This document shows, in pieces, positions 52,501 through 58,214 of a stretch of DNA of 64,000 nucleotides. The translations under genes and the position numbers were made by a program. Origin of the DNA: a virus. The notes beneath the pieces were generated by a model. The model searched no databases and had not been told where the DNA came from. It worked only from the letters and a program-made list of their open reading frames with translations. Position 1 is the first letter of the stretch; every line of letters begins with the position of its first letter. Location: the IMG/VR virus record IMGVR_UViG_3300017917_002068, positions 62,001 through 126,000 of that record; one strand, given 5' to 3'.

Positions 52501-52577
52501 GTCTGAAATATTTCAGGCAATAATTCAATCGATCGTCTGATTGGAAGTCCGCTAGATTTAAAAACTTTTCTATCCAT
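37518..52577 (-). CDS. Giant virion structural protein (5019 residues)
   Basis: A single 15-kb frame with no interruption. The start LPIRRSIELLPEIFQTNAND resembles large structural proteins of T4-like aquatic phages. It includes an FG-GAP-like region (about residues 2130-3170: YGTSITTSADGRWLIVGSP, YGISTSMSSDASVLVVGAPF, FGDEISISPTSDTLAIS, FGKSISCFDDRIIIGSP), paired GSGA..F..ILG..IGG modules (near 2330 and 2700), and SGYTSAPTIKIVGG-type repeats (about 3560-3965). These suggest beta-propeller and beta-solenoid parts of a tail or baseplate appendage. It sits just downstream of gp6. No enzyme motif found. Function inferred from context. Confidence 0.85.
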   Translation of the reverse strand: MDRKVFKSSGLPIRRSIELLPEIFQTNANDKFLGATLDALTQPGTLEKLSGYIGRKYGVTYDPSETYVDNDGTLRDAYQLEPAVVVKKNNRVSEFYDYIDFKNQLKFFGNNLERDDLITQEDVHSWNPPIDWDKFVNYREYFWQPVGPDSVTVLGQAREIISSYRVRTNSNSEWIFYPDGLKKNPSLTLYRGQTYEFDVNAPGDPFYIRSSNVSGDQSNYNKGVVGNGIEVGKVTFEVPNDAPELLYYQSGSDRNRIGIFRIAEVKDNTFLDVERDILGKQKYISSNGVSFTNGLRVKFEGQTSPEKYSRDSWVIEGVGDSIRLINWEEIELPPISNPNPEVLFDNGGFDDQPFDESLSYPRNKDYITINRASKDKNPWSRYNRWFHRSVLEYTAQLNNTSPRLDETLRAKRPVIEFDADLQLFNHGAVAKTSVDLIDDFTTDVFSTIEGSPGYNIDGEPVTDGFRILFTADKDPLVKNKIFVVKFITVQTSSNIVNRRQISLIESEDSVSSLGECLVVKRGKINGSSMFHYDGTMWIKSQEKPVVNLPPKFDCFDSDGISFGDSSKYDTSSFSGSEIISYKISTSGPTDSELGFALSYLNINNSGDIQFEFDFDSDQFTYQNNFSIVQEKVNKGFVRFNRSLTDYEYANGWVRTDKRFLQPIIETIVVTEESSSVFSQACDWSNSTREKIVCYVNGISTPVTGTNLANNKKEILFGNRLAVGDIVTVKVYTDAVPDNGYYEIPYALERNPLNQDLVNFTLGQVNDHLGTIIEVLDGFEGIFPGLGNLKDLVDYEQYGRRFVKHSSVPAVSINLLCDKEVNVIKAIQYAANEYEKFKNNFLTLAIELPYEDGDVVRFVDRIIDTISQSKNVKTSFSDSDMIGSGAFSKIEYTVEDTGINTFALGEKFDLSVVSSKAVYVYINGEQQLINFDYSFDSTFGFVRILKELNEGDQITIKEYFTTSFNFIPPTPTKLGLYKKFLPEKFIDTTYIEPKLVIRGHDGSITIAFNDFRDDLILELEKRIYNNLKLTYDENLFDIDSVVSSFYNTGLISLDDFNQVINQEFLRWSTYVDQDSTVNNFYNSSNPFTYTYSNVLDNSTNKKLPQFWRGMYQAVFDTDRPHLAPWEMLGFSEKPNWWEDEYGPAPYTSGNLLLWEDLRDGIIKQGARQGTYTRYARPNLLEILPVDDEGNLKSPVEINILRNYSSLNNQAKFKFGDQAPVENAWRKSSSYPFVVIFALCLLRPFEFIPLSLDRNYIRRNRIDQIVGKETSYFLRIDDIISNISTDLTPTGLLYYIENYLKVDLKDKSILKEKLENFDVRLSNKIGGFVDKSQQKYLLDSKNPQSTTSNVFIPPEDFEIFFDVSTPIRNVTYSGVIIEKSDRGWLISGYDKQNTYFDYYPILPTNYDPKIVVGGVSENFVTWKENQFYSRGIIVRFSESFYRSLVSHTSVNSFEATKWIKIDKVPLVGAVEASKRSFFDRTETQRIPYGTNLLTIQDVVDFLLGYGEYLKDQGIQFEEYSNDLQAVANWETSAKEFMFWTTHNWAPGAVISLSPGAIKLKINSTGGVANNILDSFFDYTILKSDGTKLSPENIDVFRGYNEFHIVPVNIRDGIYFAKVSYLLKEHVVIFNDRTMFNDVIFDKGPGYRQQRIKVIGFRTTDWDGDYTSPGFVFDDVNIQTWTPFIDYKLGDIVRYREFNYVSKINQPGKSEFDNSNWEKLDSTPTTGLVSNFEYKINQFEDFYDLDSEGLGSSQRDLARHFVAYQPREYLQDLAEDPVTQYRLYSGFVKEKGTANAVKKVFDKLSKVDADAVEINEEWAFRVGQIGGTDQYDEIEFKIGKDKFKLNPQPIILNNRSIDQNVYKNYIVLDDSNYEIGDSKNTVIQTQLSDNTQQGAGYVNVSDVDFVIENFDQLIGNDISEFKDGSTIWITFETSGWNVLRYKVTDITVTAVAALDLRRVSLKTIRPHKLKVGTLIGLTNIQNLQGFFKISAVNSDTIIVDTNGFETEPEIDQSSFCNIGVFLPARIATPAELIKEDFSILPLGSKVWLDSSNNNTWQVLERNKQFSKSEIAEYGISLPSKIGSSTAYVPLRDQVIVSNPGNPLNIAAAPAIVVYNQGVDGLVPTQILSPISDIAPELSGSYGTSITTSADGRWLIVGSPTASGIPSGFKGLFNSLGQYNTDDTVISGGKLWKAKKPIFPDGSTLEITLSNEDWEPETLHQAQPFAKGRVDTNQGYPRQGTVDIFEFTRGQWNYRSTLISPRPDAGELFGSSISIGKQEGIEGTSGDVTLIVKAIDTNGGITLVDAVGVSGLKDTVYENISGFDISTPGSGASFDVIKSSGSYIVTVRNGGTRYAIGDQIKILGTQIGGNSPANDLTVTVTAITAGGEILGSATYANLTGINSDTPFKEAVFNVNRLRTSYTVSIADPGVGYSGRSIVSYAGRIYGCIKNTQTDRGVWDSTAVYYSGDVVKYPERSSSYYRVKDGIGDNVVEVQFVLPTDTEYWEVSGPILPTNTEYWEEVPTGLFASLARPWAAFITSTADGNLGDLVKYTSGSTILISGSQLGGESPSNDLLIRVNPNLPITTVGTSEGNNSIVVGSTSQLRVDQPVVFSGSVAGGLSAGTQYYIKEILNSQAFTIYSDTETKAVIPLTSTSSPRINPMRFIDNSIRNISISGTAKSGISFSGSSVGVGSFFDIIGQDISAPGSGAIFELVRDQGRYTATVNVRGSRYNVGDEIKILGKDIGGVPESYFMAISAPGSLLNRGRVYLYQYDGISWKQLEDRNFVGIFNSAKNYTSGSIVWYDNNYWKANEVYLAGDNTPGEDDSVWELSESVNTGILPAQSSYQNDGSSLEAGIIDQQSPELLNIGDRYGISTSMSSDASVLVVGAPFADSSDYENYKGAWKSFQTYEKDDIVKILENGVPAYFKLLTLTSTGELPVNGATWNKLTESPEFDTGAVFVYKKNSDNIFELVQIIDDDTIASDDLEAGDELGYKVTLNNEGDLLLVSAPDADIKNKDKGAVFVFQWNNNSFEILQRLESYSLDFFERFGDEISISPTSDTLAISAGTSIASNLVRFDSGSTTFDFLSTRFKDIVGVTGKVYIFNRYGSKYVLSEIFDENLTSGESFGKSISCFDDRIIIGSPLYKSEDPAFLGETIGRVQVFRKLSKVNAWEPIREQSPVVNLQTLKSLVFFDPDKNIKLGDIDIIDPLRGKILSVAEQEIKFKTSYDPAYYTTDDNISNGQAWFKDQVGFVWWDTSTVKWIQYNQDDISFRIGNWNQQVFGSSIDVYEWVESDYLPSQWAAISNTAEGFSLGVTGTPLDITDSRYSVLETLDKITGQVSSRKFYFWVKNKLDLPLNKTFRKISTAAISSYIENPISTGITFATLIDADKIAIYNPSMTITGDNVSIIVQFYKDTKNINQIHREYQLLTEGIADSIPSQDLENKWIDSLIGYDITGKEVPDSALPVKFKYGILNKPRQGMFVDRNGAVKITIEFINNILRSQPYSELLDFTKLNSFDQYPSPVKNLYDREVDSYDELSLISTSKIKPALLKANIINGHINTIDILDSGYGYRVSPPIIITGNGSGAKFRANIDKLGRITSVDVLNQGSRYTFANLSVRQFSVLVKFDRTVRNYWSIYSWNEKAQEFYRSASQSFDTRNYWKKIDWWKLGFSEKSRIKFEIPGLYAEPDVSLEIGDLLRIKEYGAGNWAVLERVEPVNSTILEKYRLVGRYQGTIEILTDFINTKEKSSGYDLTQSYDSQGYDTSAAKEFRIILDSVKNEIFVDDAQAEWNKLFFANVHYAFSEQLYIDWAFKTSFVNAVHNVGNLSKKVTYKNDNLSSYQKYIEEVKPYRTKIREYTSRYTSIENTNTSFTDFDVPSVYNPLTKKIEPVKLISTEIDTYPWKWWLDNYKYSVIDIIISNPGRNYRTVPIVIFEGGGGTGAKARAFVSNGRLSKIVLLDGGSGYTSAPTIKIVGGIGTNLENTAKAVAIIGNSKARNFNLSLKFDRISKVPTFNNLSIDEKFIETETFDGTGSKTVFNLKYPTTVDKSKISVVIKNKAEINNSSGIKLLSNQYNVENYDELIDRFTTNRGRLIINVAPLLTEVVIVTYEINDKSLDYLNRIDKYYTPKAGMPGFEKIEKYDENGNVIEVQNDYTQLVTGLDYGGVIVQGATLDVSGGWDALPWFTEGWDSAEALNSDFYVTADGTSNIFVLPEMPVTGQMINVYLKRKDESVFVRIDYPQGEPGRPDSALMDTFIGDGSTSAVTIPENISIEDGDILIFRPDNSDGSLSINDRNLIDTEISGGSLTSNTTGTPVFDAPNVIDGAYSTATGLSADEIRIDGSNFISPLQVPAPEENIPGQVLEAVSIKVFHSDRVGSPTVLSRIYTADGTNTLFDIGQSVLEQNSVIVFVDKIKKVNETDYVFEPLTQNIRFINSPVLNSVIEIFSINVGGIEILDYRDFIGDGSNRYFLTAANYQETGRVFATVDYVSTPVNFINSNGIVNDIDKTLVEFGIAPVQDSKVAIIVLSTNSIDADSIVRVNYQTVNITDVNQRVYQISNFVTSNASPTGNVIVDLNDTLLRCIDTVIQTYDGTNNVVSVGIDPFKPFGSIVQSQVKAYINNTLLVFGLEYEFTAASNTVTIIKRLNHGDIIRVETYDDNQFEIIDDEIILSNDLTLTAGDKLNIVWFNQYSSVDLVKDRKTGGKLNYPLQRSAIGISYIWVYKNGQRLTPDVDFYIDYPKNTVYLKDENTDQDEIEIISFASQVYKEPFAYEIFKDALNSNHFTRYAIGNISLSKDLYYYDTEIELNDASLLPEPRLKLPGVILINGERIEYLSKQGNILKNLRRGLYGTAIPTVHAIDSVVVNVSYTEIVPYRETQDRYDFVSDGSSYIYLGLPFIPPARKDSAGNPVEFTYVDTIPDGFYPCDAIEVFVAGKRLRKDIATIFDPTRGSYSPAADVTLEAEFSVDGSSLGIRLTSAPPAGTRITVVRRTGKTWYDFGDDSVSSGVTLSQNTTPVAKFLQQSTTKLL
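45032..45103. repeat. 42-bp tandem repeat inside the giant gene
   Basis: Two imperfect copies with a period of 42 bases, seen best as cttcccagtattcggta and cttcccaatattcagta. They encode two 14-residue units, VLPTDTEYWEVSGP and ILPTNTEYWEEVPT, a recent in-frame duplication. Confidence 0.7.
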
Positions 52578-52579
52578 CT

Positions 52580-55500
52580 TTATCTACTCGTAGTTGTAAC
52601 TATCTGGTTCGCTGCTAAATTTAGTTCGGTAGCTGTAATATTTGAAATGATTTCAATATTATCAACTGTAGCAGAGCTTATAAAAATTTCGTCCGGTCTT
52701 GCTTGTATTTCTAAAAGACTGCCAAAGACTTGATTTGATTGCTTAGGTACTAATACCATATTACTAATATCCGGAGAGTTCTGAGATACAACATAAGATA
52801 TTAGTTCGCTAGCATAAAATTTATCTCCAAAATCCCAATTTTCTACAGAAAAGAACTGCGCTATTGAATTTATAATCCTTACTTTTAGGTCATTGTTATT
52901 AATAGACTTAGACGGATTTTTAACCACTTTAAATGTTGCTTGGAATTCGGAACTTGCTGTATCTCCAAACAGTGTGAAGTATCTAACAGGATGATAAACA
53001 ATTTCATCACTGACAGTTTTAATATCATCTAGGCTAATACCAAACTGGGTTTTCAAAGCTTCGCTAGACGGAGTTTCGGGTTCTTCTTTTCTGAATCCGG
53101 ATATCCATTGTCTAAATTCAACATCATATTGTCTTGTTAGAAGATAGACATCAATAATATTACTCGAACTAGGATCTATTCTTCTATCAACACCGGCATT
53201 ATGAATATACTGAAATTTTATGTTTGATCTTCCTACATAAGCCACATACTCTGGTTCTAATATAAAAGATCGTGTAATCAAATCAGTACGCTTAACTACA
53301 TTTTCACCCGAGTCGAAGAAATATATCAACTGATTATGCTCATAATCATTTACTGATGTATTAACTTCTTTGTCTTTGACTAGGATAAAACCGTCAGTGT
53401 TAGGAATAAACGTTAATTTTTTAGAACCAAAATCATCAATCTCTTCTTTAAAAAATAGATAACGTGTATTATCATCGATACCTACTACTTCATCAAAATA
53501 ATCTGGATTATCGATTACTCCGTCGTTGTCCGAATCGTAAAATACCACCTTGATAGCATCAGTGCTTTGATATCCATCATCGAATCGAACAGAATCATAA
53601 ATTTCAAAAGGAACATCTCTTTTTAAAATCTGGTTTTGATCAACTATGCTCAATACTTCTGAAAAAGTAAATTGAGGATTAGCGTTTCTTAGTGTTATGA
53701 TGTCTTCAGCAATCTCAACAACACTCTTATCTTTTCCACTCGGTACTCTATTAATTCCTAATATACGAACTTGGTCTTTGATCACTTGTCTTGTTCGACT
53801 ATCATATATCTTTTCATTTCTGTCGAAATAAAATCTATTTTGTTGCTCGCTGCCGAAAATATAATCGGTTCCTCTAACTCTAACATTATATTCATCGCCG
53901 TCATAGACAAAAGCAGCTAGCCAAGAAGAATCAAGATTTGAATTTCTTGTGTCGCCTGCTTGACCTAAATTAAAGGTCGAATTCAAATCTAGATTTGAAT
54001 CAGTAACAATTTTCCACTGTCTCTGAGCCACATCATATCTTAGACCAAAAATTCTAGAAGCAAACATCAATTCTACGATTTCTGATTCTAAATCTATAGA
54101 TAGATTATTAACGAATCTAGGAACCACCTGTATCGGTAACGATCCGTTGGGGATGGGATCAGTTAGTGTAACTGGTCCGAATCCTGTAGTAAGATTTCCT
54201 CTTCCTGCATTAGTACCGTCACCGACTACATTAGCTACTTTGGTCCATATATATCTAACTTGGTCTGGATCAGCAGGATCGTAAGTTACTATTTCATTAT
54301 TTTTAAATGCCTGTGTTTCTAAGGGAGGGGCAAATTTAATAAGAGCGCCTGCTTCGATATATTTTGCATTGCTGGTCGTATAATTTCCTATCTTGACTGG
54401 AAAATTATCAAATACGTTTCCGAAATAACCTGTCGCTGCTGTATCATCTTTAGTGGTTAGACTCCACTTAACATTAATGTCTGATGTAAAAATTTTATCA
54501 AAATTTGTGATATAAAAATTATAAATTTCGCCGGATGCTACAATCGGCTCGAAGAGGTTTCTAATAAAATTTAAAATTATACTTTTGTTATTTGATTTAA
54601 ATGTAAGAGTGTTTTCAATATCTTTTCGATAGATTAATCCGTCATCTGCAAATACATTAATTTTAGAATACTTTCCAGAAGCGTCAATAATATCGAAGTT
54701 TCTAGAGATTCCACTTGACGTCCTATTAATCGATTTTACTTTTAAAATTTCCTGTGAGCTTGCCAGCGGTGCAAGATTATAATCTTCACCAGTGATCATT
54801 CTGTTTTGTGTATAAAATAATGCAGGAGCATTTACTCTAATCTGATCGATGTCTTCAGTTGGAGAGCTGTTGCTGATAGTATAGTTTAAACTCAATGTAA
54901 CGGTTAAAGTATGAGTTATTCCTTGTTTGTTTCTATACGGAACAGCGATACTGATTCCTCTCATTTCAGCAGGAGTTATCGAATATCGTAATCCGTTACT
55001 AACTCTATAATAGACTCTAAACGAACCTTGGGGCAAATTGCCATACACTCCATCTGAAAAATTAATGTCTATTTGATCATTTTCTTTAGTGATCACAGAG
55101 TAGATATTTCTTTGATCGTTTTTCAGACTGTTATAGGCAATATTATTTCCAACTAGATTTGAAACAGATTGCCATAGATTGTTTTCAGTGCCATCGGCAT
55201 TTACTGAATATAACCATATGTCCGAATTATTAATTCCAGTAGAATCGACACTGACTTTTTCATTAGGTACTGGTTGGTCAATGGCAAAATCTGCAAGCTC
55301 TAGAGAGCCTTGCTTGAACATTAGATAAAACCCTGTGTTAGGACTAGCATTTCCTTTACCGTCTTGTCGATAAACAAACCCTAGTTTGTTTCCCGGAATT
55401 GGTGGTTCTTCGTAGATAAAATCTTCATTTACAAAAGTGGTACTCATTAATTCAAATACCATGAATCTGCCAGCAACAGTTTTGTTAAAGGTATAGATCG

Positions 55501-56089
55501 GCACGTCGGTGCTTTCGGAATTAAATCTATATTGATCTGTTTGTATTCCGTCAATAACTGCTGATGCTTGGCTTTTTCCAAACTCAACATTTTCAACCAT
55601 TGAAGAATTTAAAACTAAAAGAAACTGTTCTAACCAATTAGGATTAGTAGGATCATTCCACTGAATGTTCTGTTTAGATAGATTTCTACCGTTGCTGTCA
55701 ATTAACGTTTCTGTAGTGGTAATCGAATCAAACTTTAGTAGTCCGGATGCAGGAATATTTCGTTTGGCATTATAAGATAGTGTTCTAGCTAATCGCAGTA
55801 CGCTTTCTTTTCTTTCAGCTAGTTCAATAAAGTTTTCTCTTGAAGCTAGATCAATGCGGAAAGAAAGACTTTGTCCTAAAAATGCGATGAGATCGATGAG
55901 CGCCATATATTCAGAACTTTCAATATAATCATTGAAATCTTCTGGATAATTTTCTCTTAGATATGTAATCATGACCCTACGAAGATTTTCAAAATCATAG
56001 GACTTGAAATCAGCATTTTTAAATGTCTGATATATTCTAGTCCAATCTTCTGCTAGGATTAAATTATTCTGTCTAGTGGTTGTTGTCAT
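52580..56089 (-). CDS. 6: Baseplate wedge protein gp6-like
   Basis: A 1169-residue protein at the position of T4 gp6, next to gp25, and with the J-like baseplate start: MTYLRENYPEDFNDYIESSEY and LIDLIAFLGQSLSFRIDLAS (about 45-85) are typical. Gp6 (660 residues in T4) forms the inner ring of wedges around the hub. The extra 500 residues include MITGEDYNLAPLASSQEILKVKS (a baseplate J motif) and beta-rich insertions. A late promoter lies just upstream. Two bases separate its stop from the giant gene. Confidence 0.85.
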   Translation of the reverse strand: MTTTTRQNNLILAEDWTRIYQTFKNADFKSYDFENLRRVMITYLRENYPEDFNDYIESSEYMALIDLIAFLGQSLSFRIDLASRENFIELAERKESVLRLARTLSYNAKRNIPASGLLKFDSITTTETLIDSNGRNLSKQNIQWNDPTNPNWLEQFLLVLNSSMVENVEFGKSQASAVIDGIQTDQYRFNSESTDVPIYTFNKTVAGRFMVFELMSTTFVNEDFIYEEPPIPGNKLGFVYRQDGKGNASPNTGFYLMFKQGSLELADFAIDQPVPNEKVSVDSTGINNSDIWLYSVNADGTENNLWQSVSNLVGNNIAYNSLKNDQRNIYSVITKENDQIDINFSDGVYGNLPQGSFRVYYRVSNGLRYSITPAEMRGISIAVPYRNKQGITHTLTVTLSLNYTISNSSPTEDIDQIRVNAPALFYTQNRMITGEDYNLAPLASSQEILKVKSINRTSSGISRNFDIIDASGKYSKINVFADDGLIYRKDIENTLTFKSNNKSIILNFIRNLFEPIVASGEIYNFYITNFDKIFTSDINVKWSLTTKDDTAATGYFGNVFDNFPVKIGNYTTSNAKYIEAGALIKFAPPLETQAFKNNEIVTYDPADPDQVRYIWTKVANVVGDGTNAGRGNLTTGFGPVTLTDPIPNGSLPIQVVPRFVNNLSIDLESEIVELMFASRIFGLRYDVAQRQWKIVTDSNLDLNSTFNLGQAGDTRNSNLDSSWLAAFVYDGDEYNVRVRGTDYIFGSEQQNRFYFDRNEKIYDSRTRQVIKDQVRILGINRVPSGKDKSVVEIAEDIITLRNANPQFTFSEVLSIVDQNQILKRDVPFEIYDSVRFDDGYQSTDAIKVVFYDSDNDGVIDNPDYFDEVVGIDDNTRYLFFKEEIDDFGSKKLTFIPNTDGFILVKDKEVNTSVNDYEHNQLIYFFDSGENVVKRTDLITRSFILEPEYVAYVGRSNIKFQYIHNAGVDRRIDPSSSNIIDVYLLTRQYDVEFRQWISGFRKEEPETPSSEALKTQFGISLDDIKTVSDEIVYHPVRYFTLFGDTASSEFQATFKVVKNPSKSINNNDLKVRIINSIAQFFSVENWDFGDKFYASELISYVVSQNSPDISNMVLVPKQSNQVFGSLLEIQARPDEIFISSATVDNIEIISNITATELNLAANQIVTTTSR

Positions 56090-56111
56090 CTCATCTATGT
56101 CCCTATATCAC

Positions 56112-56119
56112 TATTTATT
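56112..56119 (-). promoter_or_regulatory. Late promoter of gp6 (AATAAATA)
   Basis: On the - strand AATAAATA lies in the 51-base gap between gp25 and gp6; the start would be near 56106, a 17-base leader. It could drive gp6 and the giant gene. Confidence 0.62.
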
Positions 56120-56140
56120 GGATAAAATTATCTGCGTATA

Positions 56141-56575
56141 TTATGTTGGAATGTTTCTGCTATCAAAGTCTAAAGCTAATCTATCAACTACATTAAATGG
56201 CAGATAGACCATTTCTACTTCAATACGAATTCCGTGTTCTGTAGCATCTATAGTAACTGCATTAACTCGTGTTCGAGGATCGGCATTAATAATCGTTTCA
56301 ACGTCTTTAGTGATTAATCTTTTATTTTCTTCAGACATAGGTTCAAATAACATGTCCCAGATAATTGTTCCAAATTCTGGATTCTGTAATTTTTGTCCTT
56401 GCTTGATGTGAAAATGATTTAATAGATCTTGCTTAACTAGATCCACGTCATATTGTTTAAATCCGGATTTAAAATTCCTAGAATTAAACCCTTTATAGGT
56501 ATATGATCCTACCTGTGTGTTGCCAATGCTTGCTTTGTTAGTTGCTACTGTTTTTTGATTATAAAGTTTGGCCAT
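56141..56575 (-). CDS. 25: Baseplate wedge protein gp25
   Basis: A protein of 144 residues (132 in T4) of the gp25/lysozyme-like baseplate family: LLNHFHIKQGQKLQNPEFGT and IIWDMLFEPMSEENKRLI give the signature with its EP(M). It links wedge and sheath initiation. The ATG at 56575 is chosen by GGAG six bases upstream and a one-base gap from the gp5 stop; the frame extends six codons further. Confidence 0.92.
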   Translation of the reverse strand: MAKLYNQKTVATNKASIGNTQVGSYTYKGFNSRNFKSGFKQYDVDLVKQDLLNHFHIKQGQKLQNPEFGTIIWDMLFEPMSEENKRLITKDVETIINADPRTRVNAVTIDATEHGIRIEVEMVYLPFNVVDRLALDFDSRNIPT

Positions 56576-56576
56576 A

Positions 56577-58205
56577 TTATTCTCCGCCCACATCTCTATC
56601 GGTATTTTCCGGTTTGAATTTGATCGGGTCTAAGTTTTCATGTTCTGCCCACGGTTCGTGCATAGGCACACGTTTTAATATTGATTGGATGGGCTCTTGT
56701 GCTTTGTACTGCGTGTTGGCCCAAACTAATTTTTCATCTGTTACTAGTATCTTATGAAGTTTTAATTCTGTAGGTTTTGTAGGGGATTGAGATGATTCAG
56801 CAGAGGCTGCGGGATCACAGTTCATTTCTATTCTAGCAGCTTCTTCAATGTGCTTTCCGCCACTTTTAATATTAGTGTTAGTTCCGGCCTGTAATCTTAA
56901 ATCAACCGAAGTTTTTAAACTAAAAGTTCCATTAGAATTAATTTTTAACTTACCTGTTACTGTAGAATTGCTATCACCTTTTACATCTAAAAAAGAATCA
57001 GTATCAACTAATAAATGATATTCTTTTTTAACATGCGATTTAAAATCTTTGCCTATGATAGATAAAAAATCCGTTCCGGTTTCTATTTGAGTTCTACCTT
57101 TGACTGATTTTATATTGATATTCCTGCCCGCTTCTAAATTAATATCTCTGTCTGCTCTAAGATTAAAGTCTTGTTTTGTATGTACGCTAACAGAATCATT
57201 AGCAAATATATCCAGCTTACCGTTGCTAGACATTTCTATCCAAGTAGTTCCTGCAGCGTTTCCTATATAAATTAAATCTTCGCTGTTATGTAATAAAATT
57301 TGATGGCCAGTGCGTGTTCTTACTCTGAAATATTCACTAGCCGGATTATTAATTTCACCTGATACTCCCGGCGCTGACTTTATATAAACAGGAGGGCCTT
57401 CAGACGGCTTTGTTTTTCTTATAAGCGTATCGTCTCCGTCATCCATAACAAATTGTGTGCCGCCGAGACGGCTTACTGGTACAGGCTGAGGAGATTTAGT
57501 TTCTCTCCTACCGATGGATGCCTTTTTACCTTTTTGATCCAATGGTCCGGGTGTAGATATTCCAAACACACTAGATGGTAAATTTCTTCTCGGAGTCGAA
57601 GTTGATGTACCACGAACATCATCTAATAACAGACCTTGTTTTAACAAAGCTTCAGCGAAAGGATGGACTGGTTTTTTTAAAGTATCCGCTGGAAGATTTG
57701 GTTTATCTGCATATATTGACTTGTTGATTTCTGCACACGGAAGACCTAAATTTGGTTCATATTTCTGCCGGTCAGCTTGACTATAATCGATTAACTTTGT
57801 GCCGGCAATCGCAGGTACCATGTGGTTTGCAAATCTGTCAGGTACGCAACCGATCCAGTATCCTTCGGCGGGATTTCCGTCAAGAAAAACAACCAACACA
57901 GTAACTCCAACGTCCGGCGGGACGAACCACATTCCATAACTTTTCTGCGTGTCATTGAATGCTTGATCATTTCCGGTATTAACACCTGTATTAGCAAGGT
58001 TAGTTGAACCAAAAAATGGTACTGCGCATCTTACTTCGTAAGTTTGACCATCTTCTCCAAATCTGTTGCTGGCTTCTCTTTGTAAGGTGACTTCTAAGCC
58101 TCCCATAAAAGACGGATCGAGATGTCCAACAACTTTTGCCAAGAAGGGACCTCCGTTGCCTAAGGGTTTTTTTTGCGTGTCGGGTTTCCGTTGTTCTTCA
58201 GCCAT
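56577..58205 (-). CDS. 5: Baseplate central spike gp5-like
   Basis: A 542-residue spike protein. Residues 18-110 form the N-terminal OB fold (FLAKVVGHLDPSFMGGLEVTL, YGMWFVPPDVGVTVLVVFLD, GYWIGCVPD). Residues 300-450 are the beta-helical needle (NGKLDIFANDSVSVHTKQDF, DINLEAGRNINIKSVKG), as in T4 gp5C and VgrG. The middle, about residues 180-290, is Pro/Ser-rich and shows no lysozyme catalytic pattern, unlike T4 gp5. It acts at the tip of the tail to pierce the outer membrane. Confidence 0.9.
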   Translation of the reverse strand: MAEEQRKPDTQKKPLGNGGPFLAKVVGHLDPSFMGGLEVTLQREASNRFGEDGQTYEVRCAVPFFGSTNLANTGVNTGNDQAFNDTQKSYGMWFVPPDVGVTVLVVFLDGNPAEGYWIGCVPDRFANHMVPAIAGTKLIDYSQADRQKYEPNLGLPCAEINKSIYADKPNLPADTLKKPVHPFAEALLKQGLLLDDVRGTSTSTPRRNLPSSVFGISTPGPLDQKGKKASIGRRETKSPQPVPVSRLGGTQFVMDDGDDTLIRKTKPSEGPPVYIKSAPGVSGEINNPASEYFRVRTRTGHQILLHNSEDLIYIGNAAGTTWIEMSSNGKLDIFANDSVSVHTKQDFNLRADRDINLEAGRNINIKSVKGRTQIETGTDFLSIIGKDFKSHVKKEYHLLVDTDSFLDVKGDSNSTVTGKLKINSNGTFSLKTSVDLRLQAGTNTNIKSGGKHIEEAARIEMNCDPAASAESSQSPTKPTELKLHKILVTDEKLVWANTQYKAQEPIQSILKRVPMHEPWAEHENLDPIKFKPENTDRDVGGE

Positions 58206-58214
58206 AATCTCTTA

